From an uncultured Ruminococcus sp. (GTDB taxonomy: Bacteria > Bacillota > Clostridia > Oscillospirales > Ruminococcaceae), in NCBI GenBank assembly GCA_902787825.1, contig CADAHS010000004.1, positions 1-64,000 of the forward strand: DNA of 64,000 nucleotides. Reading direction: 5' to 3'. Position 1 is the stretch's first letter. Every line of letters begins with the position of its first letter. The notes beneath the pieces were generated by a model. That model was not told the origin of the DNA. It worked only from the letters and a program-made list of their open reading frames with translations, and ran no database searches. Shown piece by piece: positions 15,794 through 24,494 of this stretch. The position numbers and the translations under genes are program-made.

Positions 15794-16348
15794 ATGTTTG
15801 AAAAGCTATTTAAAAACAGCATTTTGATAACGACCGATCGTTTAGTACTCAGACCTGTTCTTCATGGCGATGCACAGGATCTCTATGAGATTTTCTCTGA
15901 CAGACAGGTCATGAAATACTATGATCTTTTACCGTTTGAAAGCCTTGAAAGAGCAAAAGAGCAGATAGAATTCTTTACAAGAGGTTTCGAGCAAAGAACA
16001 ATGATCCGATGGGGGATCGAGCTGAAACAAAGCGGCAAGCTAATTGGTACCTGCGGTTTATTTGCATTCAACGAGGATGCCTTAAAAGCCGAACTTGGAT
16101 ATGAACTGAATAGTTCGTATCATGGCAATGGCTTTATGACCGAGGCTTTAAAAGCGGTGCTCGATTATACTTTTCGTGAATGCGGCATCAATCGTGTGGA
16201 GGCTTTCGTTGAGCCTTTGAACACTGCATCGCAAGGCCTTCTTGAAAAGCTTGGTTTTACCAAAGAGGGAACTTTGCGAGAATATGAACGATGCAGAGGC
16301 GAACTGATCGATATTATAATTTATGGCTTGCTTCGCAGCGACAGATGA
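15794..16348 (+). CDS. GNAT acetyltransferase, RimJ/RimL type
   Basis: The 184-residue protein opens with the ITTDRLVLRPVLHGDAQDL segment typical of RimJ/RimL-like GNATs. It has motif A as GYELNSSYHGNGFMTEAL (about 99-116) and a closing EPLNTASQGLLEKLGF. It transfers acetyl from acetyl-CoA to an amine, such as a protein N-terminus or a small molecule. It lies nine bases after the CAT-like gene in the same operon, with GAGGA before the ATG. Confidence 0.85.
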   Translation: MFEKLFKNSILITTDRLVLRPVLHGDAQDLYEIFSDRQVMKYYDLLPFESLERAKEQIEFFTRGFEQRTMIRWGIELKQSGKLIGTCGLFAFNEDALKAELGYELNSSYHGNGFMTEALKAVLDYTFRECGINRVEAFVEPLNTASQGLLEKLGFTKEGTLREYERCRGELIDIIIYGLLRSDR

Positions 16349-16360
16349 TATCCAACAAAA

Positions 16361-16392
16361 AAAGACGACGTTTTTTGAAACGCCGTCTTTTA
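16361..16392. terminator. Bidirectional terminator between GNAT and pckA
   Basis: AAAGACG-A-CGTTT pairs with AAACG-C-CGTCTTT, with a T-run on both strands (the A-run on the left serves the minus strand). Its stem matches the one at 9623-9653. Confidence 0.8.
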
Positions 16393-16410
16393 TAGTTATC
16401 TGTACAATGA

Positions 16411-18015
16411 TCAGAGCTGAGGACCTGCAGGCACAAGTGCCTTACCAGCCTCGTTGCCCTCATACTTGGAGAAGTTCTTGATGAATCTTGAAGCAAGATC
16501 CTTAGCCTTTTCTTCCCACTCAGAAGCACTTGCGTATGTATCTCTCGGATCGAGGATTGCAGGGTCAACGCCTGGAAGCTCGGTAGGAACTTCAAAATCA
16601 AAGTAAGGGATCTTCTTTGTAGGAGCTTTAAGAACGTCACCGCTGAGGATAGCGTCGATGATTCCACGAGTATCCTTGATGGAAATTCTCTTGCCTGTGC
16701 CGTTCCAGCCTGTGTTTACAAGGTAAGCCTTTGCACCGCTCTTTTCCATTCTCTTAACAAGCTCTTCTGCATACTTTGTAGGATGCAGCTCAAGGAATGC
16801 CTGACCGAAGCAAGCGGAGAATGTAGGTGTAGGCTCAGTGATTCCACGCTCAGTACCAGCAAGCTTAGCGGTAAAGCCTGAGAGGAAGTAGTACTTTGTC
16901 TGCTCAGGTGTAAGTATAGATACAGGAGGCAGAACACCGAAAGCATCAGCTGAAAGGAAAATAACGTTATCAGCTGCAGGACCATGAGAGATCGGCTTTA
17001 CGATCTTCTCGATGTGATCGATAGGATATGAAACACGAGTATTCTCTGTAACGGATTTGTCGTTGAAATCGATCTTTCCATTGTCGTCAACGGTTACGTT
17101 TTCAAGCAGAGCATTTCTCTTGATAGCGTTGTAGATATCAGGCTCTGAATCCTTGTCAAGGTTGATTACCTTAGCATAGCAGCCGCCTTCAAAGTTGAAT
17201 ACGCCGCTGTCGTCCCAGCCGTGTTCGTCGTCACCGATAAGAAGTCTCTTTGGATCAGTGGAAAGTGTGGTCTTACCTGTTCCGGAAAGTCCGAAGAAGA
17301 TTGCGGTGTGCTCACCGTTCATATCTGTGTTAGCCGAGCAGTGCATAGCAGCGATGCCCTTGAGAGGGAGGTAGTAGTTCATCATAGAGAACATACCCTT
17401 CTTCATCTCTCCGCCGTACCATGTGTTGATGATCACCTGCTCACGGCTTGTGATGTTGAATACAACAGCTGTCTCAGAGTTGAGTCCCAGCTCCTTGTAA
17501 TTTTCTACCTTAGCCTTTGAAGCATTGTAAACTACAAAATCAGGCTCAAAGTTCTCAAGCTCCTCAGCAGTTGGCTTGATGAACATATTGAGGATAAAGT
17601 GTGCCTGCCAAGCAACCTCAACGATAAAGCGGACAGCCATTCTCGTATCCTTGTTTGCACCGCAGAAAGCATCAACAACGAAAAGTCTCTTGTTGCACAG
17701 CTCCTCAACAGCGATCTTCTTGACAGCGTCCCAAGTCTGCTCTGAAGCAACGTGGTTGTCGTTCTTGTACTCGTCGCTTGTCCACCAAACAGTATCCTTG
17801 GAGTTCTCGTCCATAACGATGAACTTATCCTTAGGTGAACGTCCTGTGTAGATACCTGTCATAACGTTTACAGCGCCAAGCTCGGTCTCCTTGCCTACCT
17901 CAAAGCCTTCCAGACCAGCCTTTGTTTCTTCCTTGTAGAGTTCCTCATAGGAAGGGTTGCGGATGATCTCTGTTGAACCGGTGATGCCGTACTTTGTAAG
18001 ATCAAGATTTGCCAT
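16411..18015 (-). CDS. pckA: Phosphoenolpyruvate carboxykinase (ATP)
   Basis: The 534-residue protein is full length for ATP-dependent PEPCK, which interconverts oxaloacetate and PEP with ATP/ADP in the cytosol. Hallmarks are TGRSPKDKF in the substrate region, the P-loop [12 protein letters not shown], the metal-binding GDDEHGW, and [11 protein letters not shown] in the nucleotide site. In anaerobic gut clostridia this enzyme commonly runs in the carboxylating direction to make oxaloacetate for succinate. The gene stands alone with a consensus promoter at 18097-18125 and a 16-bp palindrome just upstream of it, suggesting regulation. Confidence 0.97.
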   Translation of the reverse strand: MANLDLTKYGITGSTEIIRNPSYEELYKEETKAGLEGFEVGKETELGAVNVMTGIYTGRSPKDKFIVMDENSKDTVWWTSDEYKNDNHVASEQTWDAVKKIAVEELCNKRLFVVDAFCGANKDTRMAVRFIVEVAWQAHFILNMFIKPTAEELENFEPDFVVYNASKAKVENYKELGLNSETAVVFNITSREQVIINTWYGGEMKKGMFSMMNYYLPLKGIAAMHCSANTDMNGEHTAIFFGLSGTGKTTLSTDPKRLLIGDDEHGWDDSGVFNFEGGCYAKVINLDKDSEPDIYNAIKRNALLENVTVDDNGKIDFNDKSVTENTRVSYPIDHIEKIVKPISHGPAADNVIFLSADAFGVLPPVSILTPEQTKYYFLSGFTAKLAGTERGITEPTPTFSACFGQAFLELHPTKYAEELVKRMEKSGAKAYLVNTGWNGTGKRISIKDTRGIIDAILSGDVLKAPTKKIPYFDFEVPTELPGVDPAILDPRDTYASASEWEEKAKDLASRFIKNFSKYEGNEAGKALVPAGPQL

Positions 18016-18096
18016 TTTATTTTCCTCCTGTTTAAAATATATTATGTGATTATATGACCCTGCACTTGGCAGAGACTAAATTTTCGCACACATATT

Positions 18097-18125
18097 ATTA
18101 TAATATAAAATCATTGTGATGTCAA
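18097..18125 (-). promoter_or_regulatory. Consensus sigma-A promoter of pckA
   Basis: On the minus strand TTGACA, 17-base spacer, TATAAT: a perfect match to consensus, as expected for a highly expressed metabolic gene. The 5' leader is about 75 bases. Confidence 0.88.
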
Positions 18126-18145
18126 TAGAAAAGGCAAAAATTAAG

Positions 18146-18161
18146 GTTAGAAATGTCTAAC
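18146..18161. promoter_or_regulatory. Palindrome upstream of the pckA promoter
   Basis: GTTAGA-AATG-TCTAAC has perfect 6-base arms and lies 21 bases upstream of the -35 box. It has no T-run and falls in a 160-base gap without other signals, so a regulator site is more likely than a terminator. The TTAG/CTAA ends resemble DtxR-family boxes, but the match is too short to name a regulator. Confidence 0.45.
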
Positions 18162-18174
18162 TTACATAAAGAAC

Positions 18175-18210
18175 AAAAAAAGCACGGAGCAGCGAGGCTT
18201 TCCGTGCTTT
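18175..18210 (-). terminator. Terminator of the O-antigen-ligase-like gene
   Basis: Minus-strand stem AAAGCACGGA/TCCGTGCTTT followed by TTTTTTT. Confidence 0.85.
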
Positions 18211-18216
18211 GGGAAA

Positions 18217-19623
18217 CTATTTTACAATTTCTGACGTTTGCTTTTTCTGCTTGAACATATAGTTATGTGCTGTGAGCCAGAAAAGCGTAACAGGGAAATA
18301 ATTGAACATCATATACCCATCTGATGTGAGAGAGGTTATCGCAAAGCCGATAAAGAAACAATAGCTCAGCAGCAGCTCCGGCCGGAGCTTTTCTTTTTTT
18401 GCAATAACGCCTGCAAACATAGCAAGGGCTTTTATGCCGATGAAAACCACAGCTATCAGATACGCACAGCCTGCTGCGATACCTGCTGTATATGCAACCT
18501 GAAGATAAACGTTATGTGCATTAACGTGCTCGTAGTGCCTGGTTTCCTCAATGACTTCACGCTGTTCTGATGAGTGTCCCATTATTCCTACATTTTTAGC
18601 GAACTCTTTCCAGATGGTGATCCTTCCGGACGAGAAGCTTTCATCGCCTGCACCGTCAAGACCTTTAATATAGTAGTTGAGGTTATACTCGGTAACCATA
18701 TTCTCAATATCTTCTATCTCTTTTTCTTCATTATCAAGTTCAGAATCCGACTTGGAATCAGTATCTGAAAAACTCATGCTTATCTTGTGGGAAAGAATGA
18801 CAATGTTCTTTCTGACCGTAGAGAGCATAAAAAACATGACGAACGGAACGGCTGCGGTAATAATAACTATTGTTATTATCTGCTTTTTTTCGAGCCTGAG
18901 CTTTTTGGTCTTGTCTCTTGAAACGATCATCATGATCAGGAAAAATCCCATACTGAAACAGATCGCAAGCGCTGATGTCCTTGAACTTGTGAAAACGAGC
19001 ATAGAAACCGCACTGACAAGAAGTCCCCAGCCAACAGCTTTCTTTTTGAATGATGCTTTCTTTTTGATGAGCAGATAGCTCAGTGATGGGATAAGAATAA
19101 CAAGAAAGTTTCCCAGAAGGTTGCTGTTTCCCAGTATCGAGCCAAACTGGAACTTTGTCATGATCGGTCCCCAGAACATATTGGCGATAAGCAATATTAT
19201 GTAAGCTATCGTTATCGACATACAAAAGTGCTCGGAAATCTTTTCGGGATCATTTGTGGCAAGTGCGTACTGGACGATCGGCAGAAGGAATGCAAAGACT
19301 ACACCGATAACACTGTATGCAACGATCCTGAGAACAAGTCCGTTGAATATGAAGAATAAACCGATGATTATTTCCATTGCGAGAATAAACAGACCGCTTC
19401 TGGTATAACTGATTCGCTTTTTCCTTACCATAAGAATAGCAAACAGTGCGGTCAGACAGCTGCCTCCGGCGATCGTCGGCGCATACCAGTTGACTGTGAT
19501 CATTGCCATCAGTGTTTTAATGCACAGCATACCAACCAGCATCATCATCGCAAGCATCGTGTTAAGCAGCGGTTTTTTATTGTTCAGTTCATCAAGTTTA
19601 TCCTGAAGTCTGTATATTATCAT
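18217..19623 (-). CDS. O-antigen ligase/polymerase-like membrane protein
   Basis: The 468-residue protein has about 11 membrane segments and the Wzy_C/O-antigen-ligase (PF04932) pattern: a central GSILGNSNLLGNFLVILIPS region, the SRTSALAI helix, a large hydrophilic outer loop (about 280-365), then HVNAHNVYLQVAYTAGIAAG. Such proteins polymerise or transfer undecaprenyl-linked glycans at the outer membrane face; in Gram-positives they serve capsule or wall glycan. No glycan genes are adjacent. ATG at 19623 has AAGGAG seven bases upstream, so a start seven codons earlier is rejected. Confidence 0.8.
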   Translation of the reverse strand: MIIYRLQDKLDELNNKKPLLNTMLAMMMLVGMLCIKTLMAMITVNWYAPTIAGGSCLTALFAILMVRKKRISYTRSGLFILAMEIIIGLFFIFNGLVLRIVAYSVIGVVFAFLLPIVQYALATNDPEKISEHFCMSITIAYIILLIANMFWGPIMTKFQFGSILGNSNLLGNFLVILIPSLSYLLIKKKASFKKKAVGWGLLVSAVSMLVFTSSRTSALAICFSMGFFLIMMIVSRDKTKKLRLEKKQIITIVIITAAVPFVMFFMLSTVRKNIVILSHKISMSFSDTDSKSDSELDNEEKEIEDIENMVTEYNLNYYIKGLDGAGDESFSSGRITIWKEFAKNVGIMGHSSEQREVIEETRHYEHVNAHNVYLQVAYTAGIAAGCAYLIAVVFIGIKALAMFAGVIAKKEKLRPELLLSYCFFIGFAITSLTSDGYMMFNYFPVTLFWLTAHNYMFKQKKQTSEIVK

Positions 19624-19656
19624 TTTAATTCTCCTTATTTTCACACTATCTCATTT

Positions 19657-19685
19657 ATTATATCAAATATTTCCGGATAATTCAA
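19657..19685 (-). promoter_or_regulatory. Promoter of the O-antigen-ligase-like gene
   Basis: Minus-strand TTGAAT, 17-base spacer, TATAAT. Confidence 0.72.
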
Positions 19686-19783
19686 CACAATATCGTTCCA
19701 ACAAACGTAAAAATATTCATATGATTTTTGTCAATTATGTCAAAAATCGTTCTGCTTTGAAATCAAAAAAAGAAAAAAAGTAC

Positions 19784-19812
19784 TTGCATTTCAAAAATGA
19801 ATGTGTTATAAT
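19784..19812 (+). promoter_or_regulatory. Promoter of tRNA-Arg
   Basis: TTGCAT, 17-base spacer, TATAAT; the tRNA 5' end is 13 bases downstream of the -10 box. Confidence 0.75.
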
Positions 19813-19825
19813 AAACAAGTTAAAT

Positions 19826-19899
19826 GTCTTCGTAGCTCAGCAGGATAGAGCGTTCGCCTCCTAAGCGAAAGGTCGTGGGTTCGAATCCCGCCGAGGACG
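19826..19899 (+). tRNA. tRNA-Arg (anticodon CCU)
   Basis: The 74-base cloverleaf has acceptor arms GTCTTCG/CGAGGAC (one G-U), a D-arm with AGCTCAGCAGGATAGAGC, an anticodon stem TTCGC/GCGAA with loop CTCCTAA (anticodon CCT), and the T-arm GTGGGTTCGAATCCCGC. The discriminator base is G, and CCA is not encoded. It reads the rare AGG codon. Confidence 0.96.
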
Positions 19900-19913
19900 T
19901 TAAGTAAAACAGA

Positions 19914-19948
19914 CCTCTTTTGCTCAAAAGTGTAAAAGAGGTTTTATT
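19914..19948 (+). terminator. Terminator after tRNA-Arg
   Basis: CCTCTTTT/AAAAGAGG stem followed by TTTTATT, 14 bases past the tRNA. The HD-domain gene starts 22 bases later, so it may be read by readthrough. Confidence 0.65.
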
Positions 19949-19970
19949 GTATCAAAAAGGGGAAATAGCG

Positions 19971-20540
19971 ATGAAACTAACAGTTGAAAAGGCAAAGCAG
20001 CTCAATAAAGACGCAGTCACACAGGAACATCTCATTATTCATTCTCTCAACGTCTGCTATGCAATGGGTGCAATGGCAAAGCATTTCGGCGCAGACGAAG
20101 AGCATTGGCAGGCTGTTGGCTACCTGCACGATTTTGATTATGAAAAGTACCCTGATGAGCATTTGCAGCACACTGAGAAAGAGCTGCTTGAACTTGGTGT
20201 AGAGCCTGAGGACGTAAGAGCGATAATGAGCCACGGCTGGGAGATATGCACTGATGTAAAACCTGAAACAGATATGGAAAAAAGCCTGTATACGGTCGAT
20301 GAGCTGACAGGAATAATACAGGCTTGCGCAAGAATGAGGCCAAACGGTATTGCAGATCTCGAGCTTAAAAGCTTTATGAAAAAATTCAAAGATAAAAAGT
20401 TTGCAGCGAAGTGCAATCGTGAGGTCATCAAAAAAGGCTGTGAACTGCTGGGTATGGAAGTGTCCGAGGTCGCTCAGATATGCATTGACGGTATGAAGCC
20501 GCACGCCGCCGAGATAGGCTTGCAGGGTACACAGAACTGA
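19971..20540 (+). CDS. HD-domain hydrolase
   Basis: The 189-residue protein is a single HD domain with HSLNVCYAM (first His), GYLHDFDYEKYPDEH (HD pair) and IMSHGWE (further His), followed by a helical tail. HD proteins of this small cytosolic type are metal-dependent phosphohydrolases, often annotated HDIG-domain proteins of unknown substrate. The ATG follows AAGGGG. It stands between tRNA-Arg and a convergent ECF operon. Confidence 0.83.
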   Translation: MKLTVEKAKQLNKDAVTQEHLIIHSLNVCYAMGAMAKHFGADEEHWQAVGYLHDFDYEKYPDEHLQHTEKELLELGVEPEDVRAIMSHGWEICTDVKPETDMEKSLYTVDELTGIIQACARMRPNGIADLELKSFMKKFKDKKFAAKCNREVIKKGCELLGMEVSEVAQICIDGMKPHAAEIGLQGTQN

Positions 20541-20552
20541 ATATTAAAGCTA

Positions 20553-20585
20553 AAGGACTGCTGCTTTGTGCAACAGTCCTTGTTA
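20553..20585 (+). terminator. Terminator-like hairpin after HD gene
   Basis: AAGGACTG/CAGTCCTT stem with TTGTTAGTT after it. It is a near copy of the terminator at 12653-12690. Confidence 0.65.
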
Positions 20586-20591
20586 GTTATA

Positions 20592-21671
20592 TCATTTCTT
20601 GGGTGCTGAATCCTCAGGCCATCTTTCATTGTAGCAGGTGTAAGCACAGCTTTCATCGTAAAACCACGAATATGGATCGGTTTTCATATTGCTCAGCCCG
20701 GAATCCTTGACAGAGTCAGGAACATTGCCTGCAAGTGCCTGCGGGTCGATTACTTTGTTATCGGGTGTTATGATGTATTCTTTTGCACCTGCGTAAAGGA
20801 ACAGCAGCTTTTTCTTATCGTATTTGTCCATGATCTGCTGGAAGCCTTCAAACCAAGGTCCGCCAAATGCAGGAGTACCGTATATCAAGCCGTTTTCCTT
20901 GACAAGCGTAACTATCGCAACCAGCTTGCCGCCGCTGAAAACAGGAAAGTCCATGAAGTTTTGCTTGATCGTCAAGCCCTCTCCCTTGACGCCGTGATAG
21001 CTTACATGACAGTAGCCGTTTCGCACAAGAAAAGTCCCGTTGATAAACAGTACTGATTCGTCAGCACAATATATGCCCTCACCACGTTCAACAAGCTTGA
21101 CACCACTCGCTGACAGGGAGCTTGCGAGGCTTTGTGCATTCTTTGCGAAGTATTCATATGCTTCCTCTCTTGTTATTTTTTCACCGATGTACTCCTTGGT
21201 GTTTTTGCTCGGTATCATTGCGATCATTACCTGATCGTTTCCGCTTTTGCCGTCGGGAACGTTTTCAGCTGTGCTGTCAGAGCTTGAAGGTTCAGATGAG
21301 CTGCTTTGTGCCTGAGTAGTAGCATATGCGGCTGATGAAGCGTTTTCACCGCTGTCAACAACCCAGTAGTCGCCTGCAAACACCTGTGGTTCTGAACTGT
21401 TGTCTGTGTTTGAATTACCAATGTGGTCGTCTGTTCCACCGGCGATGATGCCATTATCTTTTGAACTTTTTTCATCTGCTGTGCTTATGTCGCTGCTGCC
21501 GAAGCCGCCTTTTATTGCGAACACGCTTGCTGCTGCGATCAGCAGAACAGGCAGTACTATCGCTGATGTTGTTCCTATGATCTTGACTCTTGAGTTTGAG
21601 CTTTGTTTTTGCTGTTCAAATTCGTGGACACGTCCAAGGACGCTGTCCGCCATTTGTTTATAATCTTTCAT
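20592..21671 (-). CDS. Putative membrane-bound anti-sigma factor (second ECF pair)
   Basis: The 359-residue protein has a short cytosolic N-terminus (about 1-35), one membrane helix (about 33-55), a Ser/Asn-rich linker (about 65-150) and an extracytoplasmic domain (about 155-355). Overlap by 14 bases with the upstream ECF sigma gene, the ATG preceded by AGAGGGA, and the topology together indicate an anti-sigma factor. The outer domain is not one I recognise. Sequence similarity to the other anti-sigma candidate at 2041-3507 is not evident beyond the shared layout. Confidence 0.62.
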   Translation of the reverse strand: MKDYKQMADSVLGRVHEFEQQKQSSNSRVKIIGTTSAIVLPVLLIAAASVFAIKGGFGSSDISTADEKSSKDNGIIAGGTDDHIGNSNTDNSSEPQVFAGDYWVVDSGENASSAAYATTQAQSSSSEPSSSDSTAENVPDGKSGNDQVMIAMIPSKNTKEYIGEKITREEAYEYFAKNAQSLASSLSASGVKLVERGEGIYCADESVLFINGTFLVRNGYCHVSYHGVKGEGLTIKQNFMDFPVFSGGKLVAIVTLVKENGLIYGTPAFGGPWFEGFQQIMDKYDKKKLLFLYAGAKEYIITPDNKVIDPQALAGNVPDSVKDSGLSNMKTDPYSWFYDESCAYTCYNERWPEDSAPKK

Positions 21672-22218
21672 TGTCAAATCCCTCTCTTTCAAGCTGTGCT
21701 CTGAGTGCCTGCCTTGCCCTTGATGCGAGTACCTCTGTGGCGTGAACGCTCTTTTTCATTATCTTTGATGCGTCCTTCATAGACAGCTGCTCAAAGTATT
21801 CAAGCCACAATATCTGTCTGTATTCGGGCTTTAGCTTTCTCAAAGCCTGGTGTATCGTTATCTTCTGTTCTTCTCGTATGTACGTCTTTTCAAGGTCGTA
21901 TTCCTCGTTTCCGACATCGGCTGCTTCTTCAAGCGGTACCTCTTTTCGTCTTATCTTTTTACGAAGATAGTCTATCGCAATATTTCTGCCGATCGTGTAA
22001 AGCCAAGTTTTAAAGGAGCTTTTGCCCTTGTCCTTTGGCTTTTTCGTACCAAGCAGCACGAACGTGTCCTCTGTCAGATCTTCAGCGATATGTATATCGC
22101 CGACAATGCTTGACAGATACAGTATCAGACCGTCTTTGTAATCTCTGATTATTTCGATAAGCCCACTCTCATCACCGTTGTCACGGAAACGGCGGTAGCT
22201 ACCTGAACCGTTGTCCAT
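21658..22218 (-). CDS. ECF-type RNA polymerase sigma factor
   Basis: The 186-residue protein has region 2 (about 18-88: IIRDYKDGLILYLSSIVGD, then HIAEDLTEDTFVLL, then SSFKTWLYTIGRNIAIDYLR) and region 4 HTH (about 122-175: LRKLKPEYRQILWLEYFEQL, then SMKDASKIMKKS). The W-L-Y-x-I-G/A-R-N motif is typical of ECF sigma factors. AAAGGAG precedes the ATG. It is coupled to a membrane anti-sigma gene and is divergent from recJ. No copy of the 1.3-kb inverted element is present upstream, so it likely controls a different regulon. Confidence 0.9.
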   Translation of the reverse strand: MDNGSGSYRRFRDNGDESGLIEIIRDYKDGLILYLSSIVGDIHIAEDLTEDTFVLLGTKKPKDKGKSSFKTWLYTIGRNIAIDYLRKKIRRKEVPLEEAADVGNEEYDLEKTYIREEQKITIHQALRKLKPEYRQILWLEYFEQLSMKDASKIMKKSVHATEVLASRARQALRAQLEREGFDNERL

Positions 22219-22382
22219 GGGCGTTCTCCTTTCCCCAAAGGCTATTCGGATATCCTTAATGAACTCGCTTGCCTTTTCACTTATTACACGACGGCAAGGC
22301 GCATTTTCTCACAGTATATCTTATCATTTTTTTTGACTATCTGCAAGAGAATTTACAAGTTGGTAAAAATATGCGTATGCAC

Positions 22383-22411
22383 TTGAAAAATAATGCTTTG
22401 TGTGGTATAAT
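22383..22411 (+). promoter_or_regulatory. Promoter of the recJ operon
   Basis: TTGAAA, 17-base spacer, TATAAT; start codon 45 bases downstream. Confidence 0.75.
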
Positions 22412-22455
22412 AATTTGAATAAACTTACTGAATACTTTGCGAAAAGGGTCATATT

Positions 22456-24480
22456 ATGAAAAAGTGGAAGATATGCAGATGTGATGAAAGCAAGGCGGCA
22501 GAATTTGCTGCAAAGTGTGATATAAACAAACTCGCTCTGGAGGTGCTGACTGCCAGAGGTTTTACGGATTTTCAGCAGGTGGTTGATTTTTTCAGCCTGC
22601 CTGAGCTGTCTGACCCGTTTCTGATAAAGGATATGGATAAGGCAGTCGAGGTCATCAACGAGGCTGTGGATAATTACGAGCTTATATGCATTTACGGAGA
22701 TTACGACTGCGACGGTATCACTGCGACATCTATTCTTTTCAACTATCTTGAAAGTATGGGTGCCAACGTTATGTATTATATCCCCGAGCGTTCTGACGGG
22801 TACGGGCTTAATGAGCAGGCTGTCAAGGAGCTTGCGAACCGTGGTGTTTCACTTGTTGTTACCGTCGATAACGGTATTTCTGCTGTGGGTGAAGCCAAAC
22901 TTATCAAGGATCTTGGAATGAAGCTGGTAGTTACAGATCACCACCAGCCGCCGGAGGTACTTCCCGAGGCTGAAGCAGTCGTTGACCCGCACCGTGCGGA
23001 CTGTGAGTCGCCGTATAAGGACATCTGCGGCGCAGGAGTTGCGCTGAAGCTTTGTGCAGCCCTTGACGGCGGAAGCTACGATGCAGTGCTTCAGCAATAT
23101 GGCGATATCTGCGCTATCGGTACTGTTGCAGATGTTGTCCCTCTCAATGGTGAGAACAGAACTATTGTTAAACATGGGCTTGAATATCTGAAAAACACCG
23201 ATAATTCAGGTCTGAGCAAGCTTTTTGAGCTTTCTTCGCTTGAAAGAAACGGCATTGACTCGGTTGATGTATCTTTCAGGATCGCTCCGGTTATTAATGC
23301 TTCCGGACGTTTCGGCTCGCCGCTTACAGCTGTGAAAGCTCTGCTGAGTGAGGATACAGAAGATGCCGGAAGCTATGTTCAGACACTGCTTGAACTTAAT
23401 TCTCAGAGAAAACAGACCGAAAAAGAGATAATTTCGGATATCGTCGAGCATATCAACGAGCATCCGCAGGTGCTTGACCACGCTGTTTTGGTTCTGTGGG
23501 GAGAAAACTGGCACCCGGGTGTTATAGGTATAGTTTCTTCAAAGATTCTCGATGTTTACGGAAAACCAAACTTTATTATATCCGTAGATGAGCAGGGCAA
23601 CGCACGAGGCTCTGCAAGAAGTGTTCGCGGATTTGATGTGTTTGACTGCCTTTGCCATTGCAGCGAGCTTTTTGATAAGTTCGGAGGTCATGAATGTGCA
23701 GGCGGATTTTCGCTGAAGAAAGAAAATCTTCCGCTCCTTAGCGAACGCATTTATGAATATGCGGACAATATGAGCAAGCTGCCTGTGCAGGAGCTTACGG
23801 CTGATAAGCTGCTCAAGCCCGAGGATATTTCTATTGACAATGTCCGGGGGCTTGATAAGCTTGGTCCTTTCGGTGCGGGTAATCCCGTGCCGACATTTGC
23901 GATACTCGGTGCGAAGGTCCTCGGCATTTCTCCGCTTTCACAGGGCAAACACACTAAGATAGATTTCGTTTATGGCGGTTACAAGGGACAGGCGCTGATC
24001 TTCTCACTGGCTCCGTCAAAAGCCTGCTTCAAAGTCGGCGATAGCATTGATATGCTTGTAAGGCTGGATATAAACTCTTTCAGAGGTAATGAGAGCGTTT
24101 CTATAAAGGTCATTGATCACAGGCTCAGCGGTGTTAAGCAGGAGAGATACTTTGCTGCGAAGCAGTGCTATGAAAAGCTGATGAGGGGCGAAAAGCTCCC
24201 GCCTGAGTTCGTCAGAAAGATAATCCCTACAAGAGATGATCTTGTCAGGGTGTACAAATACATAAGCAATGTCAGGACCACTACCGCAGACCATATGTTC
24301 ATGAGTATCGGTGATGACAATATGAATTACTGTAAAATGCGGATATGTATGGATATTTTCAGAGATAAGGAACTTGTGGAATACAAGCCTGCAACGATGA
24401 AGCTGTCGGTTCTTGATGTGACGCATAAGGTCGATCTTGAACAGTCACAGACGCTTGTTAAACTTAAAGAAATGCTTTGA
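22456..24480 (+). CDS. recJ: Single-stranded-DNA-specific exonuclease RecJ
   Basis: The 674-residue protein has the DHH/DHHA1 phosphoesterase motifs of RecJ: CIYGDYDCDGITATS (motif I), VVTVDNGIS (II), VVTDHHQPP (III, DHH) and the later GWHPGVIGIVSSK-like ENWHPGVIGIVSSK plus GGHECAGGFS. It degrades 5' ends of single-stranded DNA in recombination and mismatch repair. A C-terminal extension of about 110 residues beyond the catalytic and OB parts is seen, as in many clostridial RecJ proteins. It heads a run of genes ending near 30.7 kb. Confidence 0.95.
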   Translation: MKKWKICRCDESKAAEFAAKCDINKLALEVLTARGFTDFQQVVDFFSLPELSDPFLIKDMDKAVEVINEAVDNYELICIYGDYDCDGITATSILFNYLESMGANVMYYIPERSDGYGLNEQAVKELANRGVSLVVTVDNGISAVGEAKLIKDLGMKLVVTDHHQPPEVLPEAEAVVDPHRADCESPYKDICGAGVALKLCAALDGGSYDAVLQQYGDICAIGTVADVVPLNGENRTIVKHGLEYLKNTDNSGLSKLFELSSLERNGIDSVDVSFRIAPVINASGRFGSPLTAVKALLSEDTEDAGSYVQTLLELNSQRKQTEKEIISDIVEHINEHPQVLDHAVLVLWGENWHPGVIGIVSSKILDVYGKPNFIISVDEQGNARGSARSVRGFDVFDCLCHCSELFDKFGGHECAGGFSLKKENLPLLSERIYEYADNMSKLPVQELTADKLLKPEDISIDNVRGLDKLGPFGAGNPVPTFAILGAKVLGISPLSQGKHTKIDFVYGGYKGQALIFSLAPSKACFKVGDSIDMLVRLDINSFRGNESVSIKVIDHRLSGVKQERYFAAKQCYEKLMRGEKLPPEFVRKIIPTRDDLVRVYKYISNVRTTTADHMFMSIGDDNMNYCKMRICMDIFRDKELVEYKPATMKLSVLDVTHKVDLEQSQTLVKLKEML

Positions 24481-24494
24481 CGGAGGTGATAACG

